Notes: generated by a model not told the origin, from the letters alone. A stretch of 64,000 nucleotides of DNA from Bradyrhizobium sp. MOS002 (GCF_003020115.1 NZ_PYFX01000006.1:248001-312000), one strand, 5' to 3'. Shown: positions 41,064 through 53,569, counted from the first letter of the stretch. Numbers and translations are program-made.

Positions 41064-41597
41064 TTACTTCTTCTTGCCTTCCTTGCGGAAGATGAATTCG
41101 CCAACATACTTCACGCCCTTGCCCTTGTAGGGCTCCGGCGGACGATAGGAGCGAATCTCGGCGGCGACCTGGCCGACGCGCTGAATGTCGCTGCCCGTCA
41201 CCGTGATCTCGGTCGGCTTCGGCACGGTGATCGTGATCCCTTCCGGGATCGCGTAGACCACATCGTGGCTGTAGCCGAGCGCGAGCTGCAGGTTCTTGCC
41301 CTGCAGCGCGGCGCGGTAACCGACGCCGGTGATTTCCAGCTTCTTCTCGAAGCCCTTGGTGACGCCTTCGACCAGATTCGCGACCTGGGCGCGAGCGGTC
41401 CCGTACAGGGCCCGCGCGCGGTTGGTCTCGACCCGCGGGTTCACCTTGACCTGGCCGTTGTCGAGCTTCACCTCGACGTCGTTATGGACGACGAACTGAA
41501 GCTGGCCCTTCGGCCCCTTCATCTTGACGGTCTGCCCGTCGACGGTCGCGGTCACACCCGACGGCACCGCTACCGGCCTTTTGCCAACACGTGACAT
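41064..41597 (-). CDS. rplF: 50S ribosomal protein L6
   Basis: This is a complete 177-residue L6 with two homologous domains. It begins MSRVGKRPVAVPSGVTATVD and ends with the conserved RSYRPPEPYKGKGVKYVGEF motif that contacts 23S rRNA near the sarcin-ricin loop. It lies 12 bp upstream of rplR. Confidence 0.98.
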   Translation of the reverse strand: MSRVGKRPVAVPSGVTATVDGQTVKMKGPKGQLQFVVHNDVEVKLDNGQVKVNPRVETNRARALYGTARAQVANLVEGVTKGFEKKLEITGVGYRAALQGKNLQLALGYSHDVVYAIPEGITITVPKPTEITVTGSDIQRVGQVAAEIRSYRPPEPYKGKGVKYVGEFIFRKEGKKK

Positions 41598-41613
41598 GGA
41601 TCAAAAATCCTTC

Positions 41614-42012
41614 TCAGAACACCGTGAAGAGAACTTCGCCGCCCACGTTCGCTTCACGCGCACTGTGGTCGGCCATGATTCCCTTCGGCGTCGACAACAC
41701 CGAAATGCCGAGTCCGTTATTGACCCGCGGCAGGTTCTTCACCGAGGCGTAAACGCGACGCCCGGGCTTGGAGACACGCTCGATCTCGCGGATAACGGGC
41801 TCGCCGTCGAAATACTTCAGCTCGATCTCGATCTCGCTGCGGCCCGAGGAGTGCTCGAGCGTGGCGTAACCGCGGATGTAGCCTTCGCTCTTCAGCACCT
41901 CGAGCACGTTCTCGCGCATCTTCGAGCCAGGCGTGGAGACCTTGTTCTTGGAGCGCATCTGCGCGTTGCGGATGCGGGTGATCAGATCGCTGATTGGATC
42001 GTGCGTAGACAT
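41614..42012 (-). CDS. rpsH: 30S ribosomal protein S8
   Basis: This is a 132-residue S8. It begins MSTHDPISDLITRIRNAQMR and ends with the conserved GLGISVLSTPKGIMADHSAR helix-strand region that binds helix 21 of 16S rRNA. In E. coli S8 represses spc operon translation; whether this holds here cannot be seen. Confidence 0.98.
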   Translation of the reverse strand: MSTHDPISDLITRIRNAQMRSKNKVSTPGSKMRENVLEVLKSEGYIRGYATLEHSSGRSEIEIELKYFDGEPVIREIERVSKPGRRVYASVKNLPRVNNGLGISVLSTPKGIMADHSAREANVGGEVLFTVF

Positions 42013-42026
42013 TTAAACGACCCTCC

Positions 42027-42332
42027 TTACCAGCTGGACTTCACGAGGCCCGGGACCATGCCCTTGGAGCCAAGGTCCCGCATTGCGATTCGGGACAGTT
42101 TGGTCAAGCGATAGTTCGAGCGCGAACGGCCCGACAGCTCGCAACGCAGACGGATGCGGGTCGCCGACGAATTGCGCGGCATTTCCGCCAGCTTCAGGGT
42201 CGCGGCGAACCGCTCCTCCATCGGCAGCGTCTTGTCGGCGATGATCGCCTTCAACCGCTCGCGCTTCGGGGCGGCGTTCTTCGTCATCCGCTTGCGCCGG
42301 TTGTTCTTCTCGATTGAACTCTTCTTTGCCAT
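42027..42332 (-). CDS. rpsN: 30S ribosomal protein S14 (zinc-independent type)
   Basis: At 101 residues it is the long S14 form without the four-cysteine zinc site (C- type). It contains KTLPMEERFAATLKLAEMPR, RCELSGRSRSNYRLTKLSRI and ends MVPGLVKSSW. It is located between rplE and rpsH. Confidence 0.98.
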   Translation of the reverse strand: MAKKSSIEKNNRRKRMTKNAAPKRERLKAIIADKTLPMEERFAATLKLAEMPRNSSATRIRLRCELSGRSRSNYRLTKLSRIAMRDLGSKGMVPGLVKSSW

Positions 42333-42378
42333 GCTTGGCTCCTGGGTATCCGCGTTTGAGAGGCTTTAGGTCAGCGTC

Positions 42379-42928
<550 letters not shown>

Positions 42929-42936
<8 letters not shown>

Positions 42937-43243
42937 CGATCTCAGCTCCCGAGCTCTTGGCGATGCGGACCTTCTTGCCGTCCGCCAGAATCTTGAATCC
43001 GACGCGGGTCGGCTTCCCGTCCTTGCCGACATACGCGATGTTGGACAGTTGGATCGGCGACTCTTTCGAGATGATGCCGCCCTCCTGGGCCTGCGTCTGC
43101 TTCTGGTGACGCTTGACCATGTTGATGCCGCGCACCAGCGCCGTGCCGGCATCGGGGCGCACCTCGAACACCTCGCCGGTGCGGCCCTTGTCGCGACCGG
43201 TCAGCACGACGACCTTGTCGCCCTTGCGGATCTTCGCAGCCAT
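42929..43243 (-). CDS. rplX: 50S ribosomal protein L24
   Basis: This 104-residue L24 has an N-terminal KOW motif (IRKGDKVVVLTGRDKGRTGE) and ends TRVGFKILADGKKVRIAKSS. It is an assembly-initiator protein of the 50S subunit. Its ATG overlaps the rplN stop codon and its 3' end overlaps rplE, a tightly coupled three-gene junction. Confidence 0.98.
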
Positions 43244-43611
43244 CACAGCACCTCCGGCGCGAGCGAGATGATCTTCATGTGGTTCTTGGCGCGCAGCTCG
43301 CGCGGCACGGGCCCGAAGATACGGGTACCGACCGGCTCGGACTGATTGTTGATCAGAACGGCGGCGTTGCGGTCGAAGCGGATGACCGAACCGTCGGCGC
43401 GGCGGATGTCCTTGCGGACGCGCACCACGACGGCCTTCATCACGTCGCCCTTCTTCACCTTGCCACGCGGAATTGCTTCCTTGATCGAGACAACGATGAT
43501 GTCGCCGATCGTGGCGTAGCGGCGCTTGGAGCCCCCGAGCACCTTGATACACATGACACGGCGTGCGCCAGAATTATCGGCCACGTCGAGGTTGGTCTGC
43601 ATCTGAATCAT
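43243..43611 (-). CDS. rplN: 50S ribosomal protein L14
   Basis: At 122 residues, L14 begins MIQMQTNLDVADNSGARRVM and contains RRADGSVIRFDRNAAVLINN and GTRIFGPVPRELR, the strongly conserved interface with 16S rRNA bridge B8. The ATG at 43611 is the conserved start; the frame extends upstream without homology. Confidence 0.98.
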   Translation of the reverse strand: MIQMQTNLDVADNSGARRVMCIKVLGGSKRRYATIGDIIVVSIKEAIPRGKVKKGDVMKAVVVRVRKDIRRADGSVIRFDRNAAVLINNQSEPVGTRIFGPVPRELRAKNHMKIISLAPEVL

Positions 43612-43694
43612 TGATGCACCTCGTCCTCTTCTCTTTGCGCCAGCCCAGCCGGCGCTCAACATTTACCTGAAGTCAGTCGGCTAAAGCCAACAGA

Positions 43695-43943
43695 TCAGGC
43701 GCTTTTCTTGTGTTCGCCCCGGATCACGACCCAGCGCTTCAACTTCGAAATCGGCTTCGATTCCTCGATCCACACCATGTCGCCCGGCTTGAACTCGTTG
43801 CTCTCGTCGTGCGCGTGGTAGTTCTTCGAACGGCGGATCGTCTTCTTGTAGATCGGGTGCGTAAAGCGGCGATCGACGCGCACCACGATGGTCTTGGCTT
43901 GCTTGTCGCTGACGACCACGCCCTGCAAAGTACGTTTCGGCAT
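43695..43943 (-). CDS. rpsQ: 30S ribosomal protein S17
   Basis: This is an 82-residue S17 of OB-fold type. It begins MPKRTLQGVVVSDKQAKTIV and contains YKKTIRRSKNYHAHDESNEF and ESKPISKLKRWVVIRGEHKK. It is a primary 16S rRNA 5'-domain binder. It starts 13 bp after rpmC ends. Confidence 0.98.
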   Translation of the reverse strand: MPKRTLQGVVVSDKQAKTIVVRVDRRFTHPIYKKTIRRSKNYHAHDESNEFKPGDMVWIEESKPISKLKRWVVIRGEHKKSA

Positions 43944-43956
43944 CTTCGTAAGCCTC

Positions 43957-44163
43957 TTACTTCTTCTTCGCGCGCGTCTGCGCGGCGACGGTCTTGATCC
44001 GGGCGATGTCACGGCGGGCCTCGCGCAGGCGCGAGGTGTTCTCGAGCTGCCCGGTGGCACGCTGGAAGCGCAGGTTGAAGCGCTCCTTCTTCAGGTTCAG
44101 GATGGCATCATCCTGCTGATCAGGGCTCAACGCGCGGATGTCTTCGATTTTCATCTGGGCCAT
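43957..44163 (-). CDS. rpmC: 50S ribosomal protein L29
   Basis: At 68 residues, L29 is a two-helix protein at the nascent-chain exit: MAQMKIEDIRALSPDQQDDA and RFQRATGQLENTSRLREARR. The ATG at 44163 is preferred because GGAG lies 8 bases upstream; an ATG two codons earlier leaves almost no spacing. It directly follows rplP. Confidence 0.96.
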   Translation of the reverse strand: MAQMKIEDIRALSPDQQDDAILNLKKERFNLRFQRATGQLENTSRLREARRDIARIKTVAAQTRAKKK

Positions 44164-44168
44164 GGCCA

Positions 44169-44582
44169 TTACTCCGCAATGCGCTCGACGAAGCGCGTCT
44201 TGATCGGCAGCTTGGCTGCCGCCAGGGTCAGCGCTTCACGCGCCGTCTGCGTGTTGACGCCGTCGATCTCGAACAGCACCCGGCCCGGCTTGACGCGCGC
44301 GACCCACAATTCCGGCGCGCCCTTGCCGGAACCCATGCGGACTTCGGCAGGCTTCTTCGACACGGGAACGTCGGGAAATATGCGGATCCAGACGCGGCCG
44401 GCGCGCTTCATGTGGCGCGTCAGCGCGCGGCGAGCGGCTTCGATCTGGCGCGCGGTGACGCGCTCAGGCTCGGTCGCCTTCAGACCGAACTGGCCGAAGG
44501 CCAACGTCGCGCCCGAAGACGCAACGCCGTGGATACGGCCCTTATGCGCCTTCCGGAACTTCGTTTTCTTAGGTTGCATCAT
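44169..44582 (-). CDS. rplP: 50S ribosomal protein L16
   Basis: This is a complete 137-residue L16. It begins MMQPKKTKFRKAHKGRIHGV and contains RVWIRIFPDVPVSKKPAEVR, MGSGKGAPELWVARVKPGRV and LFEIDGVN. It lies at the A-site side of the 50S subunit and is needed for tRNA accommodation. Order rpsC-rplP-rpmC is canonical. Confidence 0.98.
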   Translation of the reverse strand: MMQPKKTKFRKAHKGRIHGVASSGATLAFGQFGLKATEPERVTARQIEAARRALTRHMKRAGRVWIRIFPDVPVSKKPAEVRMGSGKGAPELWVARVKPGRVLFEIDGVNTQTAREALTLAAAKLPIKTRFVERIAE

Positions 44583-44614
44583 GGCTTCAAGCCCTCAAAT
44601 TCTCTGTGCTGGCG

Positions 44615-45340
44615 TCAGGCCGCAGCGTTGTCACGGCGCTGCCGGCCGCCGCGATCACCGCCGCCACCAGTCTCACCTTCGGCCATTCTCTTGTCCTGGG
44701 CCATCGGATCGTGCTCGAGGATCTCGCCCTTGAAGATCCAGACCTTGACACCGCAGGTGCCGAAGGTCGTGAACGCGGTCGCAACGCCGTAGTCGATGTC
44801 TGCGCGCAGCGTGTGCAGCGGCACGCGACCTTCGCGGTACCACTCCATGCGCGCGATTTCCGCACCGCCCAGACGTCCCGAGCAGTTGATGCGGATGCCT
44901 TCCGCGCCGAGACGCATCGCCGACTGGACGGCGCGCTTCATGGCGCGGCGGAACGCCACGCGGCGCTCCAGCTGCTGCGCGATCGACTCGGCCACCAGCG
45001 TCGCATCGAGCTCCGGCTTGCGGATCTCGACGATGTTGATGACGACGTCGGACGCGGTGATGTCCGCGACCTTCTTGCGCAGCTTGTCGATGTCGGCGCC
45101 CTTCTTGCCGATCACCACGCCCGGACGAGCCGAGTGGATGGTGACGCGGCACTTCTTGTGCGGACGCTCGATCACGATGCGGGCGACGGCAGCCTGCTTG
45201 AGTTCCTTGTGCAGGATCTCGCGGATCTTGACGTCCTCGTGCAACAGCTTGCCGTATTCCTGCTTGCCGGCGTACCAGCGGGAATCCCAGGTCCGGTTGA
45301 TGCCGAGACGCAGACCGATCGGATTGATCTTTTGACCCAT
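44615..45340 (-). CDS. rpsC: 30S ribosomal protein S3
   Basis: This 241-residue S3 has an N-terminal KH domain (RPGVVIGKKGADIDKLRKKV) and a C-terminal domain with GAEGIRINCSGRLGGAEIAR and VPLHTLRADIDYGVATAFTT. The last 25 residues are Gly/Arg/Asp rich (ETGGGGDRGGRQRRDNAAA), a polar tail. S3 lines the mRNA entry and helps helicase function. Confidence 0.98.
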   Translation of the reverse strand: MGQKINPIGLRLGINRTWDSRWYAGKQEYGKLLHEDVKIREILHKELKQAAVARIVIERPHKKCRVTIHSARPGVVIGKKGADIDKLRKKVADITASDVVINIVEIRKPELDATLVAESIAQQLERRVAFRRAMKRAVQSAMRLGAEGIRINCSGRLGGAEIARMEWYREGRVPLHTLRADIDYGVATAFTTFGTCGVKVWIFKGEILEHDPMAQDKRMAEGETGGGGDRGGRQRRDNAAA

Positions 45341-45358
45341 CGTGTTCTCCTGCGTCCC

Positions 45359-45745
45359 TTAAGCCGCTGCTGCGGCTTCGACCTGACGAACGATGATCGT
45401 CAGCTGTGAAAATGGTTTGTAGACACGGCCCGAACGACCACGGCCGCGGGCGGCAAAGCGCTTCATCACGAGGCCGTTGCCGACGAAGGCCTGCGCCACG
45501 ACGAGATCGTCGACGTCGAGGTCGTGGTTGTTCTCGGCGTTGGCAATAGCCGATTCCAGGCACTTCTTCACGTCAACCGCGATCCGCTTGCGCGAAAACT
45601 GCAGGTCGGCGAGCGCAGCAGCCGCCTTCCGGCCGCGAATGAGCTGGGCGACCAGGTTGAGCTTCTGCGGGCTCACCCGCAGCATCCGGGCGACCGCCTT
45701 TGCCTCGTTCTCGGCGAGGCTCCGTTCGCGCTTAGGTTTGCTCAT
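45359..45745 (-). CDS. rplV: 50S ribosomal protein L22
   Basis: This is a 128-residue L22 with VSPQKLNLVAQLIRGRKAAA, a VKKCLESAIANAENNHDLDV segment and the extended beta-hairpin RFAARGRGRSGRVYKPFSQL, whose tip lines the peptide exit tunnel. Macrolide-contact residues appear intact. It lies between rpsS and rpsC. Confidence 0.98.
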   Translation of the reverse strand: MSKPKRERSLAENEAKAVARMLRVSPQKLNLVAQLIRGRKAAAALADLQFSRKRIAVDVKKCLESAIANAENNHDLDVDDLVVAQAFVGNGLVMKRFAARGRGRSGRVYKPFSQLTIIVRQVEAAAAA

Positions 45746-45755
45746 CGTTTAATCC

Positions 45756-46034
45756 TCAAGCCTTCTTGGCTTTCTTGTCCCCGGAGTGGCCATGGAAGGT
45801 ACGGGTCGGCGAGAACTCGCCGAACTTGTGACCGACCATTTCCTCGTTGACGGCCACCGGAACGTGCTTCTGACCGTTGTAGACGCCGAAGGTCAGACCG
45901 ACGAACTGCGGCAGGATCGTCGAGCGACGGCTCCAGATCTTGATGACGTCGTGACGGCCGGACGAGCGCGCGGCATCTGCCTTCTTGAGCAGAGAACCCT
46001 CGACGAACGGGCCTTTCCAGACTGAACGAACCAT
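45756..46034 (-). CDS. rpsS: 30S ribosomal protein S19
   Basis: This 92-residue S19 begins MVRSVWKGPFVEGSLLKKAD and contains IKIWSRRSTILPQFVGLTFG and MVGHKFGEFSPTRTFHGHSG, the conserved contact with S13 and the 30S head. Confidence 0.98.
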   Translation of the reverse strand: MVRSVWKGPFVEGSLLKKADAARSSGRHDVIKIWSRRSTILPQFVGLTFGVYNGQKHVPVAVNEEMVGHKFGEFSPTRTFHGHSGDKKAKKA

Positions 46035-46046
46035 GTCCGGCGTTCC

Positions 46047-46880
46047 TTACTTCTTCCGCTTGTGGCGGCTTAGGAGAATGAATTTGTTGGTCGACTTGTT
46101 GGAGCGGGTCTTCTTGCCCTTGGTCGGCTTGCCCCACGGAGTAACGGGGTGGCGACCGCCCGAGGTACGACCTTCACCACCGCCGTGCGGATGGTCGATC
46201 GGGTTCATCGAAACGCCGCGGTTGTGCGGCTTGCGGCCCAGCCAACGGTTACGGCCGGCCTTGCCGATCGACGTGTTCATGTGATCCGGGTTCGACACCG
46301 CGCCGATCGTGCCGCGGCAACGGCCGTGCACCAGGCGCTGTTCGCCCGAGTTCAGGCGGATGATCACGTAGTCATGGTCGCGACCGACGAGCTGGGCGTA
46401 GGTGCCCGCGGAACGGGCGAGCTGGCCGCCCTTCCCGATCTTGACCTCGATGTTGTGGATGATCGTGCCGACCGGCATGTTGCCGAGCGGCATGACATTG
46501 CCCGGCTTCACGTCGACGTAGTTGCCGGCAACGACGGAATCGCCGACGGCCAAGCGCTGCGGCGCCAGGATATAGGCCTGGGTGCCGTCTTCGTACTTGA
46601 CCAGCGCGATGAACGCGGTGCGGTTCGGATCATATTCCAGCCGCTCGACCGTCGCGGGCGCATCGACCTTGTCGCGCTTGAAATCGACGGTACGCAACGT
46701 CCGCTTATGACCGCCGCCGCGGAAGCGCACGGTGATGCGACCGGTGTTGTTGCGGCCGCCAGAGGAGTGCTTGCCTTCGGTGAGCGCCTTGACCGGCTTG
46801 CCCTTGTAGAGGGCCGAACGATCGACCATGACCAGCTGGCGCTGGCCCGGCGTCGTGGGATTGAATGTCTTCAGTGCCAT
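46047..46880 (-). CDS. rplB: 50S ribosomal protein L2
   Basis: This is a complete 277-residue L2. It begins MALKTFNPTTPGQRQLVMVD and contains KHSSGGRNNTGRITVRFRGG and RRLVHGRCRG-like segments. The C-terminal NPIDHPHGGGEGRTSGGRHP carries the conserved His near the peptidyl-transferase centre. L2 is required for subunit joining. Confidence 0.98.
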   Translation of the reverse strand: MALKTFNPTTPGQRQLVMVDRSALYKGKPVKALTEGKHSSGGRNNTGRITVRFRGGGHKRTLRTVDFKRDKVDAPATVERLEYDPNRTAFIALVKYEDGTQAYILAPQRLAVGDSVVAGNYVDVKPGNVMPLGNMPVGTIIHNIEVKIGKGGQLARSAGTYAQLVGRDHDYVIIRLNSGEQRLVHGRCRGTIGAVSNPDHMNTSIGKAGRNRWLGRKPHNRGVSMNPIDHPHGGGEGRTSGGRHPVTPWGKPTKGKKTRSNKSTNKFILLSRHKRKK

Positions 46881-46892
46881 CGTCGTACGACC

Positions 46893-47195
46893 TTACAGAC
46901 CGGTGGTCACGTCGATCCGGTGACCCTCTTCGAGAGTCACGATCGCGCGCTTTGAGTTCGACTGCGAGCCGAGATTGCCGCGGAAGATCTTGGTCTTGCC
47001 CTTGCGGACCAGCGTGTTGACGCTCTTGACCTTGACGTCGAACAGCTTCTCGATCGCTTCCTTGATCTGCGGCTTGGTCGCCTTCGCGGCCACCTTGAAC
47101 AGCACCTTGTTGTGCTCCGAGGCGATCGTGGCCTTTTCGGTCACGACCGGCGACAGGATCACGTCGTAGTGGCGAGGCTCGATGTTCTTCGTCAT
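46893..47195 (-). CDS. rplW: 50S ribosomal protein L23
   Basis: This 100-residue L23 begins with IEPRHYDVILSPVVTEKATI and contains NKVLFKVAAKATKPQIKEAI and VRKGKTKIFRGNLGSQSNSK. It docks trigger factor and SRP at the tunnel exit. Its ATG overlaps the rplD stop by ATGA. Confidence 0.98.
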   Translation of the reverse strand: MTKNIEPRHYDVILSPVVTEKATIASEHNKVLFKVAAKATKPQIKEAIEKLFDVKVKSVNTLVRKGKTKIFRGNLGSQSNSKRAIVTLEEGHRIDVTTGL

Positions 47196-47812
47196 TTGAA
47201 GCGCGCCTCCAGCGCATCGATGGCGGCCTTGGTCAGAACAAGCTTCCGACGGCGCAGGATGTCATAGACGTTGATGCCCTGGATCGGCAGCACGTCCATG
47301 TTCGGGATGTTGCGAGCCGCAGCGGCGAAGCCGTTGTTGAGCTCGGTGCCGTCGATGATCAGCGCGTTGGTCAAACCCAGACCGGAGAAATGACCGAGCA
47401 GCGCCTTGGTCTTGGCTGCTTCCAGCGCAGCCTTGTCGATCACGATGAGATCGCCGTCCTTGGCCTTGGCCGAGAGCGCATGCTTGAGGGCGAGCGCACG
47501 GACCTTCTTCGGCAGATCGGTGGCGTGCGAACGCACCACCGGACCGAAGGCACGGCCACCGCCGCGGAACTGCGGCACGCGGGCCGAGCCGTGACGAGCA
47601 CCACCGGTACCCTTCTGCTTGTACATCTTCTTGCCGGTGCGCCAGATCTCGGCGCGGCCCTTGGCCTTGTGGGTGCCGGCCTGGCGCTTGTTGAGCTGCC
47701 ACTGCACGCAACGCGCAATGATGTCCTGGCGCGGCTCGAGGCCGAAAATGGTGTCGGAAAGCTGGACGGAGCCGGCTTCCTTACCTTCGAGGGTCGTGAC
47801 CTTCAATTCCAT
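47192..47812 (-). CDS. rplD: 50S ribosomal protein L4
   Basis: At 206 residues, L4 begins MELKVTTLEGKEAGSVQLSD. It carries the tunnel-reaching loop GRAEIWRTGKKMYKQKGTGG and ARHGSARVPQFRGGGRAFGP, and closes with NVYDILRRRKLVLTKAAIDA. In E. coli L4 also represses the S10 operon. The ATG at 47812 lies 1 bp after the rplC stop. Confidence 0.98.
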   Translation of the reverse strand: MELKVTTLEGKEAGSVQLSDTIFGLEPRQDIIARCVQWQLNKRQAGTHKAKGRAEIWRTGKKMYKQKGTGGARHGSARVPQFRGGGRAFGPVVRSHATDLPKKVRALALKHALSAKAKDGDLIVIDKAALEAAKTKALLGHFSGLGLTNALIIDGTELNNGFAAAARNIPNMDVLPIQGINVYDILRRRKLVLTKAAIDALEARFK

Positions 47813-47813
47813 C

Positions 47814-48527
47814 TCACGCCTCCTGCGCAGCCGGAGCAGCGTCCGCTTCGCCAGCAACCTTGAACTTGCCGGGCTTCGGAGCGTCCTTCGGCAGCGGCTT
47901 CTTGACGGCATCGCGCACGCGGATCCAGCCGCCCTTGGAGCCGGGAACGGCGCCTTCGACGAGGATCAGACCGCGCTCGACATCGAGCTGAACGACCCGA
48001 AGGTTGAGCGTGGTGATGCGGTCGACGCCCATGTGACCGGGCATCTTCTTGTTCTTCCAGGTCTTGCCCGGGTCCTGACGGCCGCCGGTCGAACCGATCG
48101 AACGGTGCGAGACCGACACGCCGTGGGTGGCGCGCAGACCGCCGAAGTTCCAGCGCTTCATACCGCCGGCAAAACCCTTACCGACCGAAGTACCAGTGAC
48201 GTCGACGAACTGACCGACGACAAAGTGGTCGGCCAGGATCTCGGCACCGACGGGGATCATCTGATCCGCGGAGACGCGGAATTCCTCGACCTGCCGCTTC
48301 GGCTCGACCTTGGCGACCGCGAACTGGCCGCGCTCCGCCTTGGGCATGTACACGGTCTTGCGGCTGCCAGAACCAAGCTGGAGCGCGACATAACCGTTTT
48401 TCTCTTCGGTGCGGTGGCCTACGACCTGGCAATTGCCGAGCTTCAGCACGGTCACGGGGATATGTTCGCCGGCCTCTGTAAAGACCCGCGTCATCCCGAC
48501 CTTTTGTGCGATCACTCCGGAGCGCAT
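47814..48527 (-). CDS. rplC: 50S ribosomal protein L3
   Basis: At 237 residues, L3 begins MRSGVIAQKVGMTRVFTEAG. Its central loop is GFAGGMKRWNFGGLRATHGV, followed by SHRSIGSTGGRQDPGKTWKN, containing the glutamine methylated in E. coli by PrmB. An Ala/Glu-rich tail (EADAAPAAQEA) extends the C-terminus. Confidence 0.98.
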   Translation of the reverse strand: MRSGVIAQKVGMTRVFTEAGEHIPVTVLKLGNCQVVGHRTEEKNGYVALQLGSGSRKTVYMPKAERGQFAVAKVEPKRQVEEFRVSADQMIPVGAEILADHFVVGQFVDVTGTSVGKGFAGGMKRWNFGGLRATHGVSVSHRSIGSTGGRQDPGKTWKNKKMPGHMGVDRITTLNLRVVQLDVERGLILVEGAVPGSKGGWIRVRDAVKKPLPKDAPKPGKFKVAGEADAAPAAQEA

Positions 48528-48580
48528 CGGCGTGCTTCCTGTTCTTTCTGTCCGCTAGTGGCGAACGTGATCCAAAAATC

Positions 48581-48889
48581 TTAGAGCTTGATCTCGACGT
48601 CGACACCGGCGGCCAGGTCGAGCTTCATCAAAGCATCGACGGTCTGCGGGGTCGGATCGACGATGTCGAGCAGGCGCTTGTGAGTGCGCATCTCGAACTG
48701 CTCGCGGCTCTTCTTGTCCACGTGCGGCGAACGGTTGACGGTGAACTTCTCGATGCGGGTGGGCAGCGGAATGGGTCCGCGGACCTGCGCGCCGGTGCGC
48801 TTCGCCGTGTTCACGATCTCGCGGGTCGACGTATCGAGGATACGATGGTCGAACGCCTTGAGACGGATACGAATGTTTTGGCCGTTCAT
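48581..48889 (-). CDS. rpsJ: 30S ribosomal protein S10
   Basis: This is a 102-residue S10. It begins [20 protein letters not shown] and contains [20 protein letters not shown] and [20 protein letters not shown]. In other bacteria S10 also pairs with NusB in antitermination. It is the first gene of the S10 group and is separated from tuf by a hairpin-bearing spacer. Confidence 0.98.
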
Positions 48890-48923
48890 GCCGTGGTCTT
48901 TCTTCAGTGGGGTGGCGAATAGC

Positions 48924-48954
48924 GAATAGCGAATGTCACATTCGCTATTCGCCG
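48924..48954. promoter_or_regulatory. Hairpin with tandem 7-bp repeats between tuf and rpsJ
   Basis: gcgaatagcgaatg (48924-48937) and cattcgctattcgc (48941-48954) are exact complements around the loop tca. The left side belongs to three tandem units gcgaata/gcgaata/gcgaatg starting at 48917. It lies in the 81-bp spacer between the str and S10 gene groups; no T run follows on the minus strand. Confidence 0.65.
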
Positions 48955-48970
48955 ATCCCTATTCTCGTAA

Positions 48971-50161
<1,191 letters not shown>

Positions 50162-50201
50162 TTGACTCTCCGTTCAATCGTCAGTTCGAGACCGACGACA
50201 A

Positions 50202-52274
<2,073 letters not shown>

Positions 52275-52304
52275 GGAGTGTTCCTTAGATTCCGTGTGTC
52301 GCCG

Positions 52305-52775
52305 TTACCAGCGATAGTGCGAGAAGGCGCGGTTGGCTTCCGCCATCCGGTGCACGTCTTCGCGCTTCTTGACGGCGTTACCCCGGTTGTTCGACGCGTC
52401 CAGGAGCTCCGCAGAGAGCCGCTCGGTCATCGTCTTCTCGTTGCGATCGCGCGCAGCCGAGATCAGCCAGCGAATGCCCAGCGCCTGACGGCGCACCGAG
52501 CGAACTTCGACCGGAACCTGATAAGTCGCGCCGCCGACGCGGCGGGAGCGCACTTCGATCGTCGGCATGACGTTCTCCAGTGCCGCCTCGAACACGCCGA
52601 GCGGGTTCTGCTTGGTCTTGCTTTCGATGAGGCCGAACGCGCCGTAGACGATGCCTTCGGCGACCGACTTCTTTCCGGCGTACATCACCGAATTCATGAA
52701 CTTCGTGACGATGATATTCCCGAACTTCGGATCGGGAAGGACTTCGCGTTTTTCGGCAGAATGGCGACGAGACAT
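52305..52775 (-). CDS. rpsG: 30S ribosomal protein S7
   Basis: This is a 156-residue S7. It begins MSRRHSAEKREVLPDPKFGN and contains KFMNSVMYAGKKSVAEGIVY, RRVGGATYQVPVEVRSVRRQ and the C-terminal DVHRMAEANRAFSHYRW. It organises the 30S head and the E-site. In E. coli it represses str operon translation. Confidence 0.99.
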   Translation of the reverse strand: MSRRHSAEKREVLPDPKFGNIIVTKFMNSVMYAGKKSVAEGIVYGAFGLIESKTKQNPLGVFEAALENVMPTIEVRSRRVGGATYQVPVEVRSVRRQALGIRWLISAARDRNEKTMTERLSAELLDASNNRGNAVKKREDVHRMAEANRAFSHYRW

Positions 52776-52790
52776 GGACCTGGTTCCCGC

Positions 52791-53162
52791 TTACTTCGGA
52801 CGCTTGGCGCCGTACTTCGAACGGCGCTGCTTACGGTTCTTGACGCCCTGGGTATCCAGAACGCCGCGGAGGATGTGGTAGCGCACGCCGGGCAAGTCCT
52901 TGACGCGACCGCCACGGATCATGACCACCGAGTGCTCCTGGAGGTTATGGCCCTCACCGGGGATGTAGCCGATCACCTCGAAGCCGTTGGTCAGGCGCAC
53001 CTTGGCAACCTTACGAAGCGCCGAGTTCGGCTTCTTCGGGGTCGTGGTGTAAACGCGCGTGCAAACACCGCGCTTCTGCGGCGACTGCTGCAGTGCCGGC
53101 ACCTTCTTGCGCGACTTCTGCACTTCCCGCGGTTGAGCGATCAGCTGGTTGATCGTCGGCAT
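52791..53162 (-). CDS. rpsL: 30S ribosomal protein S12
   Basis: This is a 123-residue S12 of the decoding centre. Lys43 in TPKKPNSALRK and Lys88 in GRVKDLPG are present, so the common streptomycin-resistance substitutions at these positions are not seen. It is the first gene of the str group. Its start is preceded by a leader of about 400 nt with no open frame and a likely promoter at 53570-53597. Confidence 0.99.
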   Translation of the reverse strand: MPTINQLIAQPREVQKSRKKVPALQQSPQKRGVCTRVYTTTPKKPNSALRKVAKVRLTNGFEVIGYIPGEGHNLQEHSVVMIRGGRVKDLPGVRYHILRGVLDTQGVKNRKQRRSKYGAKRPK

Positions 53163-53494
53163 CCTGGCATTACCCTTTGTGTTCTGCCGCGGCCCGTCAC
53201 CGGGTCCGCAAATTCTTTCGAGCTACCCGCCCGACGAGGCCGCCTTCCGCGGGACAATCCGCACAAAGCGAAATCGCGCCAACCACCCATCAACGGGCGG
53301 AAAGCGCTTCGACGCCACAGAGGACCGCAGTAGTTGAACCGGTCAGCTTGAAGCTGCGGCCCGCGCACCGAGGTCATGCATCCGAATTCGATCTCGAGAG
53401 AACATGCTCGCGAGAACTAAAATCGCACTGGCATTGCCTAGCTATGATCGACAGCGTTTGAGCGGCATTCGTCGAGGTTGGTGCCCGTCCTGGC

Positions 53495-53526
53495 GATCCC
53501 CAGGGGGATCAAACGGGTGGCCCGTT
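53495..53526 (-). promoter_or_regulatory. Two tandem hairpins in the str operon leader
   Basis: gatcccc (53495-53501) pairs with ggggatc (53504-53510), and aacggg (53512-53517) pairs with cccgtt (53521-53526). Both are perfect and only one base apart. They would lie about 40-70 nt after transcription start in the long rpsL leader, a good place for transcript stability or attenuation control; no function is shown. Confidence 0.5.
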
Positions 53527-53569
53527 CCGACGTTGGCGATGCTCACCGCCTGTCGTTAAGTGAGGGGGT

